The notes under the pieces were generated by a model that was given only the letters and a program-made list of their open reading frames with translations, made no database searches and had not been told where the DNA came from. Below are positions 1-9,193 of a DNA stretch of 64,000 bases, piece after piece. Position 1 is the first letter of the stretch; each line of letters begins with the position of its first letter. The translations under genes were made by a program, and so were the position numbers. The DNA comes from JANWWM01 sp046719715. GTDB lineage: Bacteria > Bacteroidota > Chlorobiia > Chlorobiales > Thermochlorobacteraceae. Location: the NCBI GenBank assembly GCA_046719715.1, contig JBDNCJ010000008.1:1-64000 (forward strand), read 5' to 3'.

Positions 1-47
1 GATGCGTAAAGAGAAATGATAGTTGTCGACTCGTCAGTTTGGGCTGA

Positions 48-150
48 TTATACTAAAATGATTTGAACATGATGAGGTTTTCAAAAGCCGTCATTCCGAG
101 CGAAGCGAGGAATCCACTTGGATTCTTTCGCTTCGTTCATGGTCGGAATG
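48..150. repeat. Dispersed inverted-repeat element, copy 1
   Basis: A noncoding palindromic element. The left arm at 92-115 (CATTCCGAGCGAAGCG...) is complementary to the right arm ending at 150 (...GGTCGGAATG), with an inner GGAATCCA/TGGATTC stem. A leader TTATACTAAAATGATTTGAA precedes it. The same leader plus palindrome organisation recurs at 40513-40634, so this is a dispersed family rather than a single hairpin. It lies downstream of the acetyl-CoA synthetase stop. No coding capacity is seen in 1-202. Confidence 0.7.
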
Positions 151-202
151 GCAAATCTTATCCCTCTCAAATACTTTGAACCATTTGAACGTTACTTATC
201 GC

Positions 203-2092
203 TTAATCTGCGAGCGTCGAGAGGTCGCCTGCGTCTTGCCCCAACGCTTCGGCTTTGAGCAATCGTCGAACAATTTTTCCGCTTCGAGTTTTCGGCAATG
301 TTGCTCGGAACTCAATTTCGCTCGGCGTTGCGATTGGACCGAGTTCGCGGCGCACATGGTCGCGCAAGACGTTTTTGAGATTTTCGGTCGCCTCGTGTCC
401 AGCTTTTACAACGACAAACGCTTTAATGCGCTCGCCCTTGATGTCGTCGGGCAAGCCCACAACGGCGGCTTCGGCGACGGCGGGGTGCGTGATGAACGCG
501 CTCTCGACTTCCGCCGTGCCAATGCGATGCCCTGCAACATTCATCACATCGTCGGCTCTGCCCAAAACGCAGATGTAGCCGTCTTCGTCATAAAAGGCGA
601 CGTCGCCTGATGTGTAACAGCCTTCAAAATCTTCCCAGTATTTTTTGTAACGCTCATCGTCGCCCCAAACCGTGCGCATCATGTAAGGAAGCGGTCGACG
701 GAGAATCAAGAGTCCGCCTTGATTGGGCGCAACGGGCTTGCCATCGGGCGTTACGACGTCGGCAATGACGGTTGGCATTGGCTTTCCGGCTTTGCCCAAT
801 TTCGCGTTGAACGCGGGCAATGTGCCGATAACAGGCGACGCGATTTCCGTTTGCCACCAATTATCGACGACGAACCCACGCTCGCCCAGAATCACATCTT
901 GCGCCCATTGATGCGCTTCGGGATTGAGCGGCTCGCCAGCGCAGGCGATTAAGCGAAGCGAACTTGTATCGAATTTCTTCACATGTTCCGCGCCGTATTT
1001 CATAAAGAGTCGAACCGCCGTTGGCGCTGTGAACATGAGATTGACGCCGTGCCGCTCGACCGTCTGCCACACAATGCCCGGGTGCGGAAAATCAATCGCG
1101 CCTTCTCGTGCTAAAACGGTCGCACCGTTCAGAAGCGGACCATAGACGATGTAACTATGCCCAACAATCCAACCAATGTCGGAAGTCGACCAAAAAATAT
1201 CGGTCTCTTTGATGTCGTAGAACGCTCGTGAGAGATAATATGTGCCAACCATATAGCCGCCGTGAACATGCACCACGCCTTTCGGCTTTCCCGTCGTGCC
1301 GCTCGTGTAGAGAATGAAGAGCGGGTGCTCGGCATCGACGATTTCTGCGTCGCACCATTGCGATTGATGTTCGATAAAATCAAAGTAATCGACTTCGCGC
1401 GACGAGGTGAGTTCTTGCTTCGGCTCTTGACGGCGAAGCACGACGATTTTCTCAACAAACTCAATATCCTGAACGGCATCATCGACGATGCTTTTGAGGT
1501 TCACAGTTTTGCCTGCGCGGTATGTAACATCGGCACAGAAGACAACTTTCGCTTTGCAATCTTCAATGCGCGTTTTGAGCGCGCCAACGCCCATTCCTGC
1601 ATACACAACCGAATGAATTGCGCCGATGCGTGCGCACGCGAGCATGGCGTAAATGCCTTCAACCGTGAGCGGCATATAGATAATCACGCGGTCGCCTTTT
1701 TTCACGCCCGCACTTTTGAGCGCATTGGCGACTTGGCAGACGCGGCGCAAGAGTCGGTCATAAGTAACGACGACTTCCTTTCCGCTTTCCGTCGTCCAAA
1801 TCAGCGCGACTTTATTTCGGCGATGGCTACTTGCGTGGCGGTCGAGGGCATTGAGCGTGATGTTTGTTTTTCCGCCCAAAAACCACTCATGATGTGGCGG
1901 CTCAAATTTTAAGACGGTATGCCATTTTTCCTTCCAATCGAGTTCGCTGGCAATGCCTTCCCAAAATTTTTCGGGCGCGGAAATGCTGTATCGGTAGAGC
2001 GCGTCGTAGTCTTGAATGAGTGCGTTTTGACGCAGTGAAGCGGGCGGCGTGATGATGCGCTGTTCGGCGGTAAGCGTTTCAATGGACGACAT
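203..2092 (-). CDS. acsA: Acetyl-CoA synthetase (AMP-forming acetate--CoA ligase)
   Basis: This cytoplasmic enzyme activates acetate to acetyl-CoA through an acetyl-adenylate. At 629 aa it is close to the usual ~650 aa. The adenylation P-loop YTSGTTGKPKG lies near residues 262-272. DNWWQTE near 410-416 contains the tryptophan that limits the acyl pocket to acetate in characterised Acs. YTSGD near 493 and the C-terminal KTRSGKIVRR around 601-610 carry the conserved catalytic lysine, which is also the lysine acetylated in other bacteria. WWQTE is followed by IASP instead of the usual TGG, so propionate use cannot be excluded. It is the last gene of a minus-strand run (porin, three lipoproteins, acsA) with gaps of 36-94 nt, which suggests co-transcription. 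Start is ATG 2092, as the N-terminus matches family length. Confidence 0.93.
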   Translation of the reverse strand: MSSIETLTAEQRIITPPASLRQNALIQDYDALYRYSISAPEKFWEGIASELDWKEKWHTVLKFEPPHHEWFLGGKTNITLNALDRHASSHRRNKVALIWTTESGKEVVVTYDRLLRRVCQVANALKSAGVKKGDRVIIYMPLTVEGIYAMLACARIGAIHSVVYAGMGVGALKTRIEDCKAKVVFCADVTYRAGKTVNLKSIVDDAVQDIEFVEKIVVLRRQEPKQELTSSREVDYFDFIEHQSQWCDAEIVDAEHPLFILYTSGTTGKPKGVVHVHGGYMVGTYYLSRAFYDIKETDIFWSTSDIGWIVGHSYIVYGPLLNGATVLAREGAIDFPHPGIVWQTVERHGVNLMFTAPTAVRLFMKYGAEHVKKFDTSSLRLIACAGEPLNPEAHQWAQDVILGERGFVVDNWWQTEIASPVIGTLPAFNAKLGKAGKPMPTVIADVVTPDGKPVAPNQGGLLILRRPLPYMMRTVWGDDERYKKYWEDFEGCYTSGDVAFYDEDGYICVLGRADDVMNVAGHRIGTAEVESAFITHPAVAEAAVVGLPDDIKGERIKAFVVVKAGHEATENLKNVLRDHVRRELGPIATPSEIEFRATLPKTRSGKIVRRLLKAEALGQDAGDLSTLAD

Positions 2093-2186
2093 AGATGAAA
2101 CTCCTCATCGGTTTGAATTGGAAGAAATGTTGATTGGCGGGTAAGTTAGAGATGTAGAGAGAGAGTTCAAAAAGACCTGAAGCGGC

Positions 2187-2630
2187 TCACTTTTCCGAGC
2201 AACCCTTTCGCAAGTCGATGAGAAGTTGCTGGAAAAACGGTCGGACATAGAGCGGCGCATTTTTTTCGTCGTAACTCACCTCCAACTTGGGATTTTCTTT
2301 ATCGGCGTTCATCGCTTTATAGAGATAAAGCGTAATTGAGACGGCGTCCACTTCCCCGACAAGGTGTAATCCGCCTTGAAACAAGACTTGGTCGCCCAAG
2401 AAAACCGGCGAAGGAAACCGTGCGGCGGTCAGCGTTCCTTTTTCATAATCTTCGCCAGTTAATTTGAAAGCGTTGTTTTCAAGCGCGGCTTTGAGCAACT
2501 CGAAGCGGTCTAATTTGCTTTTTGTAGCGCACTCAATCCGCATCGGGCGCGGCTGCCTAACACTATCGGCGATGGCGCATCCAGAGAGCAGAACGCACCA
2601 GCAGGCAATCAGCCAAACAAAGGGTTTCAT
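2187..2630 (-). CDS. Small lipoprotein, paralog of the next upstream gene
   Basis: A 147-aa protein with a lipoprotein signal peptide: a hydrophobic stretch at residues 4-17 and lipobox LSGC with lipidated Cys18. The mature part has no domain I recognise. It aligns by eye with the neighbouring 145-aa lipoprotein at 2694-3131. Both share an EC near the mature N-terminus, an LL.A segment, a basic A.R.P segment and a final LR.GC/LR.AC, so the pair looks like a tandem duplication. The two cysteines kept in both may form a disulfide. Probably anchored in the outer membrane or facing the periplasm. The function is unknown; the context is the porin-acsA operon. Confidence 0.8.
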   Translation of the reverse strand: MKPFVWLIACWCVLLSGCAIADSVRQPRPMRIECATKSKLDRFELLKAALENNAFKLTGEDYEKGTLTAARFPSPVFLGDQVLFQGGLHLVGEVDAVSITLYLYKAMNADKENPKLEVSYDEKNAPLYVRPFFQQLLIDLRKGCSEK

Positions 2631-2693
2631 GTAAGCGGTTGCGATAATTGATGCGAGGCAAGGCGAACCCTGCCCCGCATGATTGAGAAAACC

Positions 2694-3131
2694 TTACTGA
2701 CAGGCGGCGCGCAGTCCGTCGATAATCGGCATGAAGTTGCGACGGTCTGAAATTTCTGACCGCTCGTCGTGGCTTTCAACCGCAATCGGTTTGCCTTCGC
2801 GCACGAACACCGTTTGGACGATAATCGTAACGCGCCCGCTACTGTATGACGCATTGAAGACATATGGACCTCTGACGATGATATTTTCCCCAATGCCGGT
2901 ATAAACAGGCACGCGGTCGGCTTGAATTTCGCCTTTGGTTTCATCGATGTATTCGATGATGTAGCGATTGGCTTCAAGCAACTGTTTGGCTTTCGCCAGA
3001 AAATCGGCTTGGCTCAACTTGCATTCAAACATAATCGGTTTCGGTTTCGCAGGTTGCTGTTGCAAACTTTGGCAACTTGTGAGCATCGCGCACAAGCCGA
3101 ACAAGAGAAGAAAAAGACGATGTGATTTCAT
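2694..3131 (-). CDS. Small lipoprotein, tandem paralog
   Basis: A 145-aa protein with signal peptide and lipobox LTSC (Cys20). The mature domain begins with FECKLSQADF and ends in GLRAACQ, matching the cysteine layout of the lipoprotein at 2187-2630. The predicted fold is a mixed alpha/beta domain of about 115 residues, with no family I can name. It lies 63 nt upstream of its paralog and 36 nt downstream of the lipoprotein at 3168-3734, on the same strand, so it is probably part of the same transcript. The role is unknown. Confidence 0.8.
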   Translation of the reverse strand: MKSHRLFLLLFGLCAMLTSCQSLQQQPAKPKPIMFECKLSQADFLAKAKQLLEANRYIIEYIDETKGEIQADRVPVYTGIGENIIVRGPYVFNASYSSGRVTIIVQTVFVREGKPIAVESHDERSEISDRRNFMPIIDGLRAACQ

Positions 3132-3167
3132 AATCCGGTTTGGTTAAAGTTGTTGAATCGTCACAGA

Positions 3168-3734
3168 CTACTTGGTCAAACGAAGCGTCGCGGTGTAAAT
3201 GCGCGTCGGCTGTCCGGGAACGGAGACCGTTTGCGAAACGGTGCCTTCAACGGTGTTGTCGTCGACATACCGCCCCGAGAACGACACGAGCGGAAGCGCA
3301 ACGGTAGCAATCGGCGCATCTTGACCTGCGAAGGTTCTCGTCGGTATCGTGAAAATAAAGGTGTTGCGATTGTCGTTTCGCCCACGAACATCGAAGGTGG
3401 AATCGCCCCTGACGTTTTCCAACTGAACGAGTGAGAGTGGACGCGCTTCGGTGGGCGCAACGGCGCGTAAAGAGTCGCCAGCATCAAAGGTTACACGCGG
3501 ATACCGAGTGAAAAGGTTTTGGCTGTTTTCTTCCTGCAACAAGTCCAGCGTGAAAGTCGCGTTGCGCAGTTCTGCCGTGCGCGTGTTGTTCAGGTCGGTT
3601 ACAACCACCGTCAGAGGTGCCGCGCCGCGCCAAACCCCTTCTCCGGTTCTTGGAAAATATTCAGGAAAGCAGCCTGCCGTTGAGACAAACAGCAGGGAAA
3701 GAAGTGCCAGTAACAAAATTTGATTCGGTTTCAT
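3168..3734 (-). CDS. Lipoprotein of unknown function, beta-rich
   Basis: A 188-aa protein counted from ATG 3734 (MKPNQILLLALL). The frame stays open further upstream, but that would overlap the end of the porin gene, and only the 3734 start gives a proper signal peptide with lipobox STAGC. The mature part is rich in Thr, Val, Arg and Asp with alternating beta-strand-like patterns (TVVVTDLNNTRTAELRN, TATLRLTK at the C-terminus), which suggests a beta-sandwich or lipocalin-like fold. It lies 43 nt after the porin stop. No enzymatic motif is visible. Confidence 0.8.
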   Translation of the reverse strand: MKPNQILLLALLSLLFVSTAGCFPEYFPRTGEGVWRGAAPLTVVVTDLNNTRTAELRNATFTLDLLQEENSQNLFTRYPRVTFDAGDSLRAVAPTEARPLSLVQLENVRGDSTFDVRGRNDNRNTFIFTIPTRTFAGQDAPIATVALPLVSFSGRYVDDNTVEGTVSQTVSVPGQPTRIYTATLRLTK

Positions 3735-3777
3735 AATGAAGTATTCGGTTTGAATTTGATAAATCATTGTCCTCTGC

Positions 3778-5535
3778 TCAGAGATACATGTGGAACTGGG
3801 TGATGATTTCATGCTCTGTGCCGATGCGTTGCATGCCGCCCATCAACTCCCGACCGGGTGTAACGCTGATGGCTCTGCCGTAGATGGGACGCGGTCGCCA
3901 GTGCGTCGTGATTTTTGCGTTTTGCCCCGACAAAATCCAGTTCAATCCAAACTCAGGCATGAAGTACGGTTCCGCCAAACGGTCAAAATTCACATATGAT
4001 AAGCAGATATAGGGTTGGAAGCGTCCCCATCCTTCGGTGAGTTCATATGGCGTCAAGACGCCCGTTTGCATATAAAAAATGTTGCCTGTGCCATGCACCG
4101 GAAAAGCATTTGCAGGTCCGTTAAATTCTGGCTGTCGATAGAGTGCCGACCCTGTAGGATTGGCTTGTCCAATCGGCAAAAAGCCGATATTTCTCACATA
4201 GTTCGGTCCGAAATTCAGTCGGAAATATGAACCGTGCGACGTCAAGGACCATCCTCTCGGGTCAGGAGAGCCGTCGGAATTATATCGGAACGGCAGTTCA
4301 AGGAAGTAGTCGACGGCGAAGTGGAATTGATTGGTGTAGGCGGTGTCGATGAACGCATCGCGCACGGCGTTTACTGCGCCTTTATCGGCGTCATTCCAAC
4401 GTCCGAATGCGCCGTAGAACGGATGATTGTTAAGCGGACTGCCTTCGGGGTTGCTGTTGAGCGGTGCCGCGCCGAGTCCTGTCGCCGTAATCGTTGGAAA
4501 AATGCCGTCATTCAAGCCGTTGACAATCGCGGTGCGGTCGGCTCCGGAGAGGTTGTTGAAACTCGTGCGTGCGGCGGAGTTGCGCGCAAGGAGGTCGCCA
4601 AGAATCTCTGTGCCGCTTCTATTGGGACGGACACGGTGCCAATGCGCACGCGGATGAAACATGAAGCCTGCACCAATGTTGAACACTTTTTTCGTGCCGA
4701 GATACGAGCCGACCATGAAGGGCAAGACGGAGCTTTCTTGTTCAAAGAAGTCGTAATTGGCGTAGGCTTGATAGAGCAAGCGGTTGTTGTCGCCCGCCCA
4801 TTGTGCGATGTTGTAGGCATTAGTTAAGTTAGAGAGCAATCCTGCCCAGTTAGGCGGGGTTAATCCTGTTTCGCCTGCTATGCCGGGATTGGGAATCGCA
4901 AAGGGCTTTGTGAGCACGGCGCGATAATTGAACTTTCCAATCGAGCCTTTTGCATACATCCCGAACATACGGGCGAATTGGTCTGTGGCGTCGAGCGTCA
5001 CCCAGCCATATGCGGGCGAGTCGAAGGCGAGGAAGTTGAGCGTCGCCCAGTTGGTTTGGCGTGAAAGTCCGCTCCAAGTCAGTATCCCTGCACCGATGTA
5101 GAGTTCGCGACTCCACTTGAACTCCGTCCAAGCATCATGCACGAAAACGCTTTGGCGTTTACCGTCGGTGAAGTTATCCGCTCCCGCCGCCAAGCCGAAT
5201 CCGCCCGTGCTGAAGGTTTGGTTGTTAATCCCCAGAATCCAGAAGAGCAAGAGTCGCTCGCCGATTTGCCCGTGAAAGAGCATCCGTGAACGGCGAATCG
5301 CGATGTCAAATGCCGATTCTTCATTGGGATTATTGACCGATGAAGTGCCGGGGTTCTGCGTTTGAAAGCGTGTTTGAATTTGCGACCACATCAGCATGCG
5401 AATGTAGCTGGTGCTATCGCGGTTCAAGAAGATTTTTACACCGCCCTCATAGCCTTCCATGCCTTGTGCTTTACAAAGATAGTGGAATGAGCCGCTCAGA
5501 ATAAGCGTCAAAACGAAAATGCGCAATCGATTCAT
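3778..5535 (-). CDS. Outer-membrane porin-like beta-barrel, paralog A
   Basis: A 585-aa exported protein with signal peptide (MNRLRIFVLTLILSGS..., cleaved near CKAQG). The ATG at 5535 is chosen because GGAGGA at 5540-5545 sits at proper spacing; a TTG 12 nt further up would place that ribosome site inside the gene. The mature sequence shows repeated amphipathic strands, many aromatic girdle residues and the family marks SYIRMLMWSQIQTR, RRSRMLFHGQIG and GINNQTFS. The same marks occur in the 490-aa protein at 40776-42248, so the two are paralogs. This one is longer because of an extra loop region around residues 310-410. It heads the run that ends in acsA. Inference: it may admit acetate or other small carboxylates. 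The family resembles phosphate-selective (O/P-type) porins, but the substrate is not known. Confidence 0.82.
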   Translation of the reverse strand: MNRLRIFVLTLILSGSFHYLCKAQGMEGYEGGVKIFLNRDSTSYIRMLMWSQIQTRFQTQNPGTSSVNNPNEESAFDIAIRRSRMLFHGQIGERLLLFWILGINNQTFSTGGFGLAAGADNFTDGKRQSVFVHDAWTEFKWSRELYIGAGILTWSGLSRQTNWATLNFLAFDSPAYGWVTLDATDQFARMFGMYAKGSIGKFNYRAVLTKPFAIPNPGIAGETGLTPPNWAGLLSNLTNAYNIAQWAGDNNRLLYQAYANYDFFEQESSVLPFMVGSYLGTKKVFNIGAGFMFHPRAHWHRVRPNRSGTEILGDLLARNSAARTSFNNLSGADRTAIVNGLNDGIFPTITATGLGAAPLNSNPEGSPLNNHPFYGAFGRWNDADKGAVNAVRDAFIDTAYTNQFHFAVDYFLELPFRYNSDGSPDPRGWSLTSHGSYFRLNFGPNYVRNIGFLPIGQANPTGSALYRQPEFNGPANAFPVHGTGNIFYMQTGVLTPYELTEGWGRFQPYICLSYVNFDRLAEPYFMPEFGLNWILSGQNAKITTHWRPRPIYGRAISVTPGRELMGGMQRIGTEHEIITQFHMYL

Positions 5536-6032
5536 CTGTTCCTCCAAAAAGTTGAAAATGTTAGTTGTTGTTAGTCGTGTCCGTTTTTTTATAGCAAAGC
5601 CAAATGAAAGAACAACCGTCGAGCAAACGGTTCAACGAGAGCACAAACGCATGCGATATGATGATGTGATATTTGGTTTGGAACAGAATTGTTGTAAAGA
5701 ACATCAGCCGAAGTTGCACAGCCTCTCCTGTATCCGCAAATGCAATCTGCAGAAGGCACGGCGTGCTTCTTGGTTATTCTCCGTAACGATAAGTTGGATT
5801 AGGCTCAATGAGAATTGTCGGGACAGACAATGGTGTGATAAGTGCTTCTCGTTGCCAATTATCGTTTTGCTGATAAATGTGCTTATTTCTTGACGCGAAG
5901 ATAGAAACTTTACGATGAACGCCAAACATTCAATCAAAAAATCTTTTGTGCAGATGCACGGGGCGGCGAAGGGCGTAAAGGGGGATTTTTGTGTAACTTA
6001 CTTTTTCAATTTCAATCGCGCTTACTGCACAC
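5536..6032. other. Noncoding gap between divergent porin and fmt genes
   Basis: About 500 nt with no ORF that looks coding on either strand. It must hold the promoters for the minus-strand porin operon and the plus-strand fmt gene, but I cannot assign -10/-35 boxes with confidence. I see no strong hairpin or repeat. The short ORFs here have no family signature or ribosome site. Confidence 0.6.
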
Positions 6033-6959
6033 ATGAAACTCGTCTTTATGGGAACGCCAGAGTTCGCCGTTCCATCGCTCAAAAACATCGTCGAATCGGG
6101 CTTTGATATTGCGCTCGTCGTTACAAGTCCCGACAAGCCCCGCCGAAGCGCAAACGACGACCCGGAGCCTACCCCCGTCAAGAAAACGGCACAGTCGCTC
6201 AGATTGCGCGTCTTGGAAGTCGAGGACTTAACGTCGCCTGAATTTGAGCGCACGCTTCGCACCGTTCAACCTGATGTGATGGTCGTTGTGGCGTTTCGCA
6301 TTCTTCCGAAAGAAATTTTTACGATTCCCACCAAAGGCGCCTTCAACCTTCATGCGTCGCTTTTGCCGAAGTATCGCGGCGCGGCACCGATTAACTGGGC
6401 AATCATCAACGGCGAAACTGAAACGGGCGTAACAACTTTCTTCCTGCAAGAAAAAGTCGATACCGGCAATATGATTTTGCAAAAATCTCTCGCCATTCAG
6501 CCCAACGAAGTCGCCACCGAACTTGCCACACGCCTCTCCGAACTCGGTGCAGAGGTCGTTGTTGAAACCTTACGGCTGATTGAAAACAATTCGGTTCACT
6601 TAATCCAACAAGATAACTCACTGACAACGAAAGCGCCCAAACTCACCAAAGAAAACACGCGCATTGATTGGACGAAACCTGCCCGAGAAGTGTTTAATTT
6701 CATTCGCGGACTTTCGGAACGTCCAACGGCTTGGACGACTTTGGACAACAAGCACGTCAAACTCTACCGCGCCGCGCTCTTCTCCGAAACCGAAACGGGC
6801 GAAGCCGGCAAATGGATTGTGGGCGATGAAACACTCTACGTTCAATGCGGAAGCGGCATCATTGAACTGCTCTCGCTTCAACAAGACGGCAAAAAACGCA
6901 TGCGTGTAAGCGATTTTTTGAGAGGCTATCGCCCCACAGGCTCGGAAAAATTTGTGTAA
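6033..6959 (+). CDS. fmt: Methionyl-tRNA formyltransferase
   Basis: Transfers a formyl group from 10-formyl-tetrahydrofolate to initiator Met-tRNA in the cytoplasm. The 308-aa length is typical. N-terminal catalytic domain: MKLVFMGTPEFAVPSL at the start, NLHASLLPKYRGAAPI near residues 107-122 (the formyltransferase signature with catalytic Asn and His), and the VDTG motif following at about 142-146. The C-terminal OB-like tRNA-binding domain runs from about 205 to the end. It is followed 63 nt later by lpxH on the same strand; no def (deformylase) gene is adjacent, although the two are often neighbours in other bacteria. Confidence 0.96.
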   Translation: MKLVFMGTPEFAVPSLKNIVESGFDIALVVTSPDKPRRSANDDPEPTPVKKTAQSLRLRVLEVEDLTSPEFERTLRTVQPDVMVVVAFRILPKEIFTIPTKGAFNLHASLLPKYRGAAPINWAIINGETETGVTTFFLQEKVDTGNMILQKSLAIQPNEVATELATRLSELGAEVVVETLRLIENNSVHLIQQDNSLTTKAPKLTKENTRIDWTKPAREVFNFIRGLSERPTAWTTLDNKHVKLYRAALFSETETGEAGKWIVGDETLYVQCGSGIIELLSLQQDGKKRMRVSDFLRGYRPTGSEKFV

Positions 6960-7022
6960 GTTCGTAACAATCGCGCTTGACTTACACTAAAGATTTTTGA
7001 AAACCGACACCGTCTCGAACTC

Positions 7023-7805
7023 ATGAAGAAAACCTACTTTTTCAGCGATGTCCATTTCGGCTTGCAAGAGCGGCACATCGAGGAAGCCAAAACCGACCTG
7101 ATGCTCACTCTGCTCGATGAAATCAAGCGCGAAGGCAAGCGACTCTACATGGTTGGCGATATTTTGGATTACTGGATGGAATACAAGCACGTGGTTCCCA
7201 AAGGACCGTATCGATTTTTCGCCGCCCTCTATGAACTGGTGCGCGCCGGCGTTGAAGTGCATTACCTTGCGGGCAATCACGATTTTTATCTCGGCAAATA
7301 CTTTGATGAGGAACTCGGCGTGAAAACCCACTACGGCGCGCTTCGACACGAGATTGACGGCAAGCGTTTTTACATCGTTCACGGCGACGGCGTCGGCAAA
7401 GGCGATACGGGCTACAAACTCTTTCGCTCGCTCGTGCGCAACAATTTCAACCTTGCTTGGTATCGCTGGCTCCACCCTGATTTCGGCGTCGGCATCATGG
7501 ATTACCTTTCCAAACTCTCCCGCAAGCACACCTACACGGAAAAGGATTACGGCGAAAAAGAGCGCATCATCGTGTTCGCCAACGATGAACTTCAAAGCGA
7601 CCCGTTTGACTATTTCGTCTGCGGACATCGGCACATCGTTAAACTGCATTTGCTTCGCAATCAAAAAAGTTACTACGTAAATTGTGGCACTTGGATTGGC
7701 GGCATGCCCACTTACGCCGTCTTTGATGGCATAGAGATGAAACTTATCAAAGCTAAAACGCGCGAAGTACTTTATTCACAATCACCTGAACCCATCACGG
7801 CTTAA
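7023..7805 (+). CDS. lpxH: UDP-2,3-diacylglucosamine diphosphatase-like phosphoesterase
   Basis: A 260-aa calcineurin-like metallophosphoesterase with all five metal motifs in order: SDVHFG (8-13), GDILDYW (45-51), AGNHDFY (79-85), VHGDG (near 119) and CGHRH (near 201). This set and the length match LpxH/LpxH2, which hydrolyses UDP-2,3-diacylglucosamine to lipid X in lipid A synthesis at the inner face of the inner membrane. This fits a Gram-negative envelope. It is followed 5 nt later by the aldehyde dehydrogenase. Other UDP-sugar or nucleotide phosphoesterases of the same fold are possible but less likely. Confidence 0.85.
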   Translation: MKKTYFFSDVHFGLQERHIEEAKTDLMLTLLDEIKREGKRLYMVGDILDYWMEYKHVVPKGPYRFFAALYELVRAGVEVHYLAGNHDFYLGKYFDEELGVKTHYGALRHEIDGKRFYIVHGDGVGKGDTGYKLFRSLVRNNFNLAWYRWLHPDFGVGIMDYLSKLSRKHTYTEKDYGEKERIIVFANDELQSDPFDYFVCGHRHIVKLHLLRNQKSYYVNCGTWIGGMPTYAVFDGIEMKLIKAKTREVLYSQSPEPITA

Positions 7806-7810
7806 CACCA

Positions 7811-9193
7811 ATGATGCTCGACTCCATCAATCCAACGACGGAAGAACTCATCGCCTCGTATCAAGAACACGCGCTCTCGGAAATTGAATCGGCATTGAAG
7901 CAATCGCATAAAGCCTTTGAGCATTGGCGGGGCTTATCGTTTCAAGCACGTGGCGCATGTTTCAAAAAACTTGCCGATGCGCTGCGCGAAGGCAAACAGC
8001 GATATGCTCAATTAATGGCGTTGGAGATGGGAAAGCCCGTTGCGCAAGGCATTGCCGAAATTGAAAAATGTGCAGGCGCGTGCGACTACTTCGCCGAAAA
8101 TGCTGAAGCGTTCTTGGCTGATGAAGTCGTGCCGACAGAGGCGGTGAAAAGCAAAGTCATTTTCCGTCCGCTGGGTGTAATCCTCGCCGTGATGCCATGG
8201 AACTTTCCGTTTTGGCAGGTGATTCGCTTTGCCGCCCCTGCACTGATGGCAGGCAACACCACGCTTGTCAAACACGCGCCGAATGTAACGGGGTGCGCGC
8301 ACGCATTGGATAAACTCTTTCGCGAGGCGGGATTTCCTGAACACGTCATTCACTTTCTCGACATTGCGCCCGACAATGTTCCTGACCGTATTTCAAAACT
8401 CATTGAGCATCCGTTGGTGCGCGCCGTTACGCTGACGGGAAGCACGCGCGCCGGAAAGTTCGTCGCAACAAAGGCAGGTGAGGCATTGAAAAAGTGCGTC
8501 CTCGAACTCGGCGGAAGCGACCCCTATCTCATTTTTGATGACGCCGATGTTGAACTCGCCTCCGAAATCTGCGTCGCGTCGCGCCTGCTCAATTCCGGGC
8601 AAAGTTGTATTGCGGCAAAGCGCTTTATCGTTAGCAAAAAAATTCGTGAAGCCTTTGAAGCCAAAGTCGTTGAAAAAATGACGGCGAAAAAAGTCGGCTC
8701 GCCGTTGGACGAGGCAACCGATGTCGGACCGCTGGCACGCAAAGATTTATTGGAAACCCTACATCGACAAGTCACGCAAAGCCTGCAAGCAGGGGCAACG
8801 GTGCTCTGTGGCGGAAAACTCTACGACGGCAAGGGCTACTTTTACCCGCCAACCGTGCTGACAGGCGTAACACCGGGCATGGCGGCGTTTGATGAAGAAA
8901 CCTTCGGACCCGTAGCGGCAATCATTATCGTCAAAGACGACGACGAAGCCGTTGAACTCGCCAATGCGACCAACTACGGATTAGGTTCGGCAATTTTTAC
9001 AAGCGACGCATGGCGCGCCGATAGCGCCATTACCCGATTAGACTTTGGAAATTGCTTTGTTAATGCGATGGTCAAAAGCGATGCGCGACTGCCCTTCGGC
9101 GGCGTGAAAGATTCAGGATTCGGACGCGAACTCGGTCGCTACGGCATTAAAGAATTCGTCAATGTGAAAACAATTTGGGTCAATCAGTTGTAA
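7811..9193 (+). CDS. Aldehyde dehydrogenase, succinate-semialdehyde dehydrogenase type
   Basis: A 460-aa NAD(P)-dependent aldehyde dehydrogenase. Visible motifs: the cofactor-binding VMPWNFPFWQV near 128, LTGSTRAGK near 210, the catalytic glutamate in VLELGGSDPY near 232-241, the catalytic cysteine in NSGQSCIAAKRF near 260-271, and EETFGPVA near 359. Length and the short N-terminus match the YneI/Sad group, which oxidises succinate semialdehyde to succinate. Two ATG codons stand in tandem at the start (7811 and 7814) and either could serve. The 5-nt spacing from lpxH suggests co-transcription. The substrate is inferred from family only. Confidence 0.88.
   Translation: MMLDSINPTTEELIASYQEHALSEIESALKQSHKAFEHWRGLSFQARGACFKKLADALREGKQRYAQLMALEMGKPVAQGIAEIEKCAGACDYFAENAEAFLADEVVPTEAVKSKVIFRPLGVILAVMPWNFPFWQVIRFAAPALMAGNTTLVKHAPNVTGCAHALDKLFREAGFPEHVIHFLDIAPDNVPDRISKLIEHPLVRAVTLTGSTRAGKFVATKAGEALKKCVLELGGSDPYLIFDDADVELASEICVASRLLNSGQSCIAAKRFIVSKKIREAFEAKVVEKMTAKKVGSPLDEATDVGPLARKDLLETLHRQVTQSLQAGATVLCGGKLYDGKGYFYPPTVLTGVTPGMAAFDEETFGPVAAIIIVKDDDEAVELANATNYGLGSAIFTSDAWRADSAITRLDFGNCFVNAMVKSDARLPFGGVKDSGFGRELGRYGIKEFVNVKTIWVNQL

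Noticed and set aside
1262..1912. Long plus-strand ORF of 216 codons
   Set aside because: It lies antisense within acsA, has no family signature, and reflects codon bias of the real gene.
4234..4827. Plus-strand ORF of 197 codons
   Set aside because: Antisense shadow inside the porin gene; no ribosome site or domain.
6987..7664. Minus-strand ORF of 225 codons
   Set aside because: Complementary to lpxH, which has all metal motifs; no separate signature.
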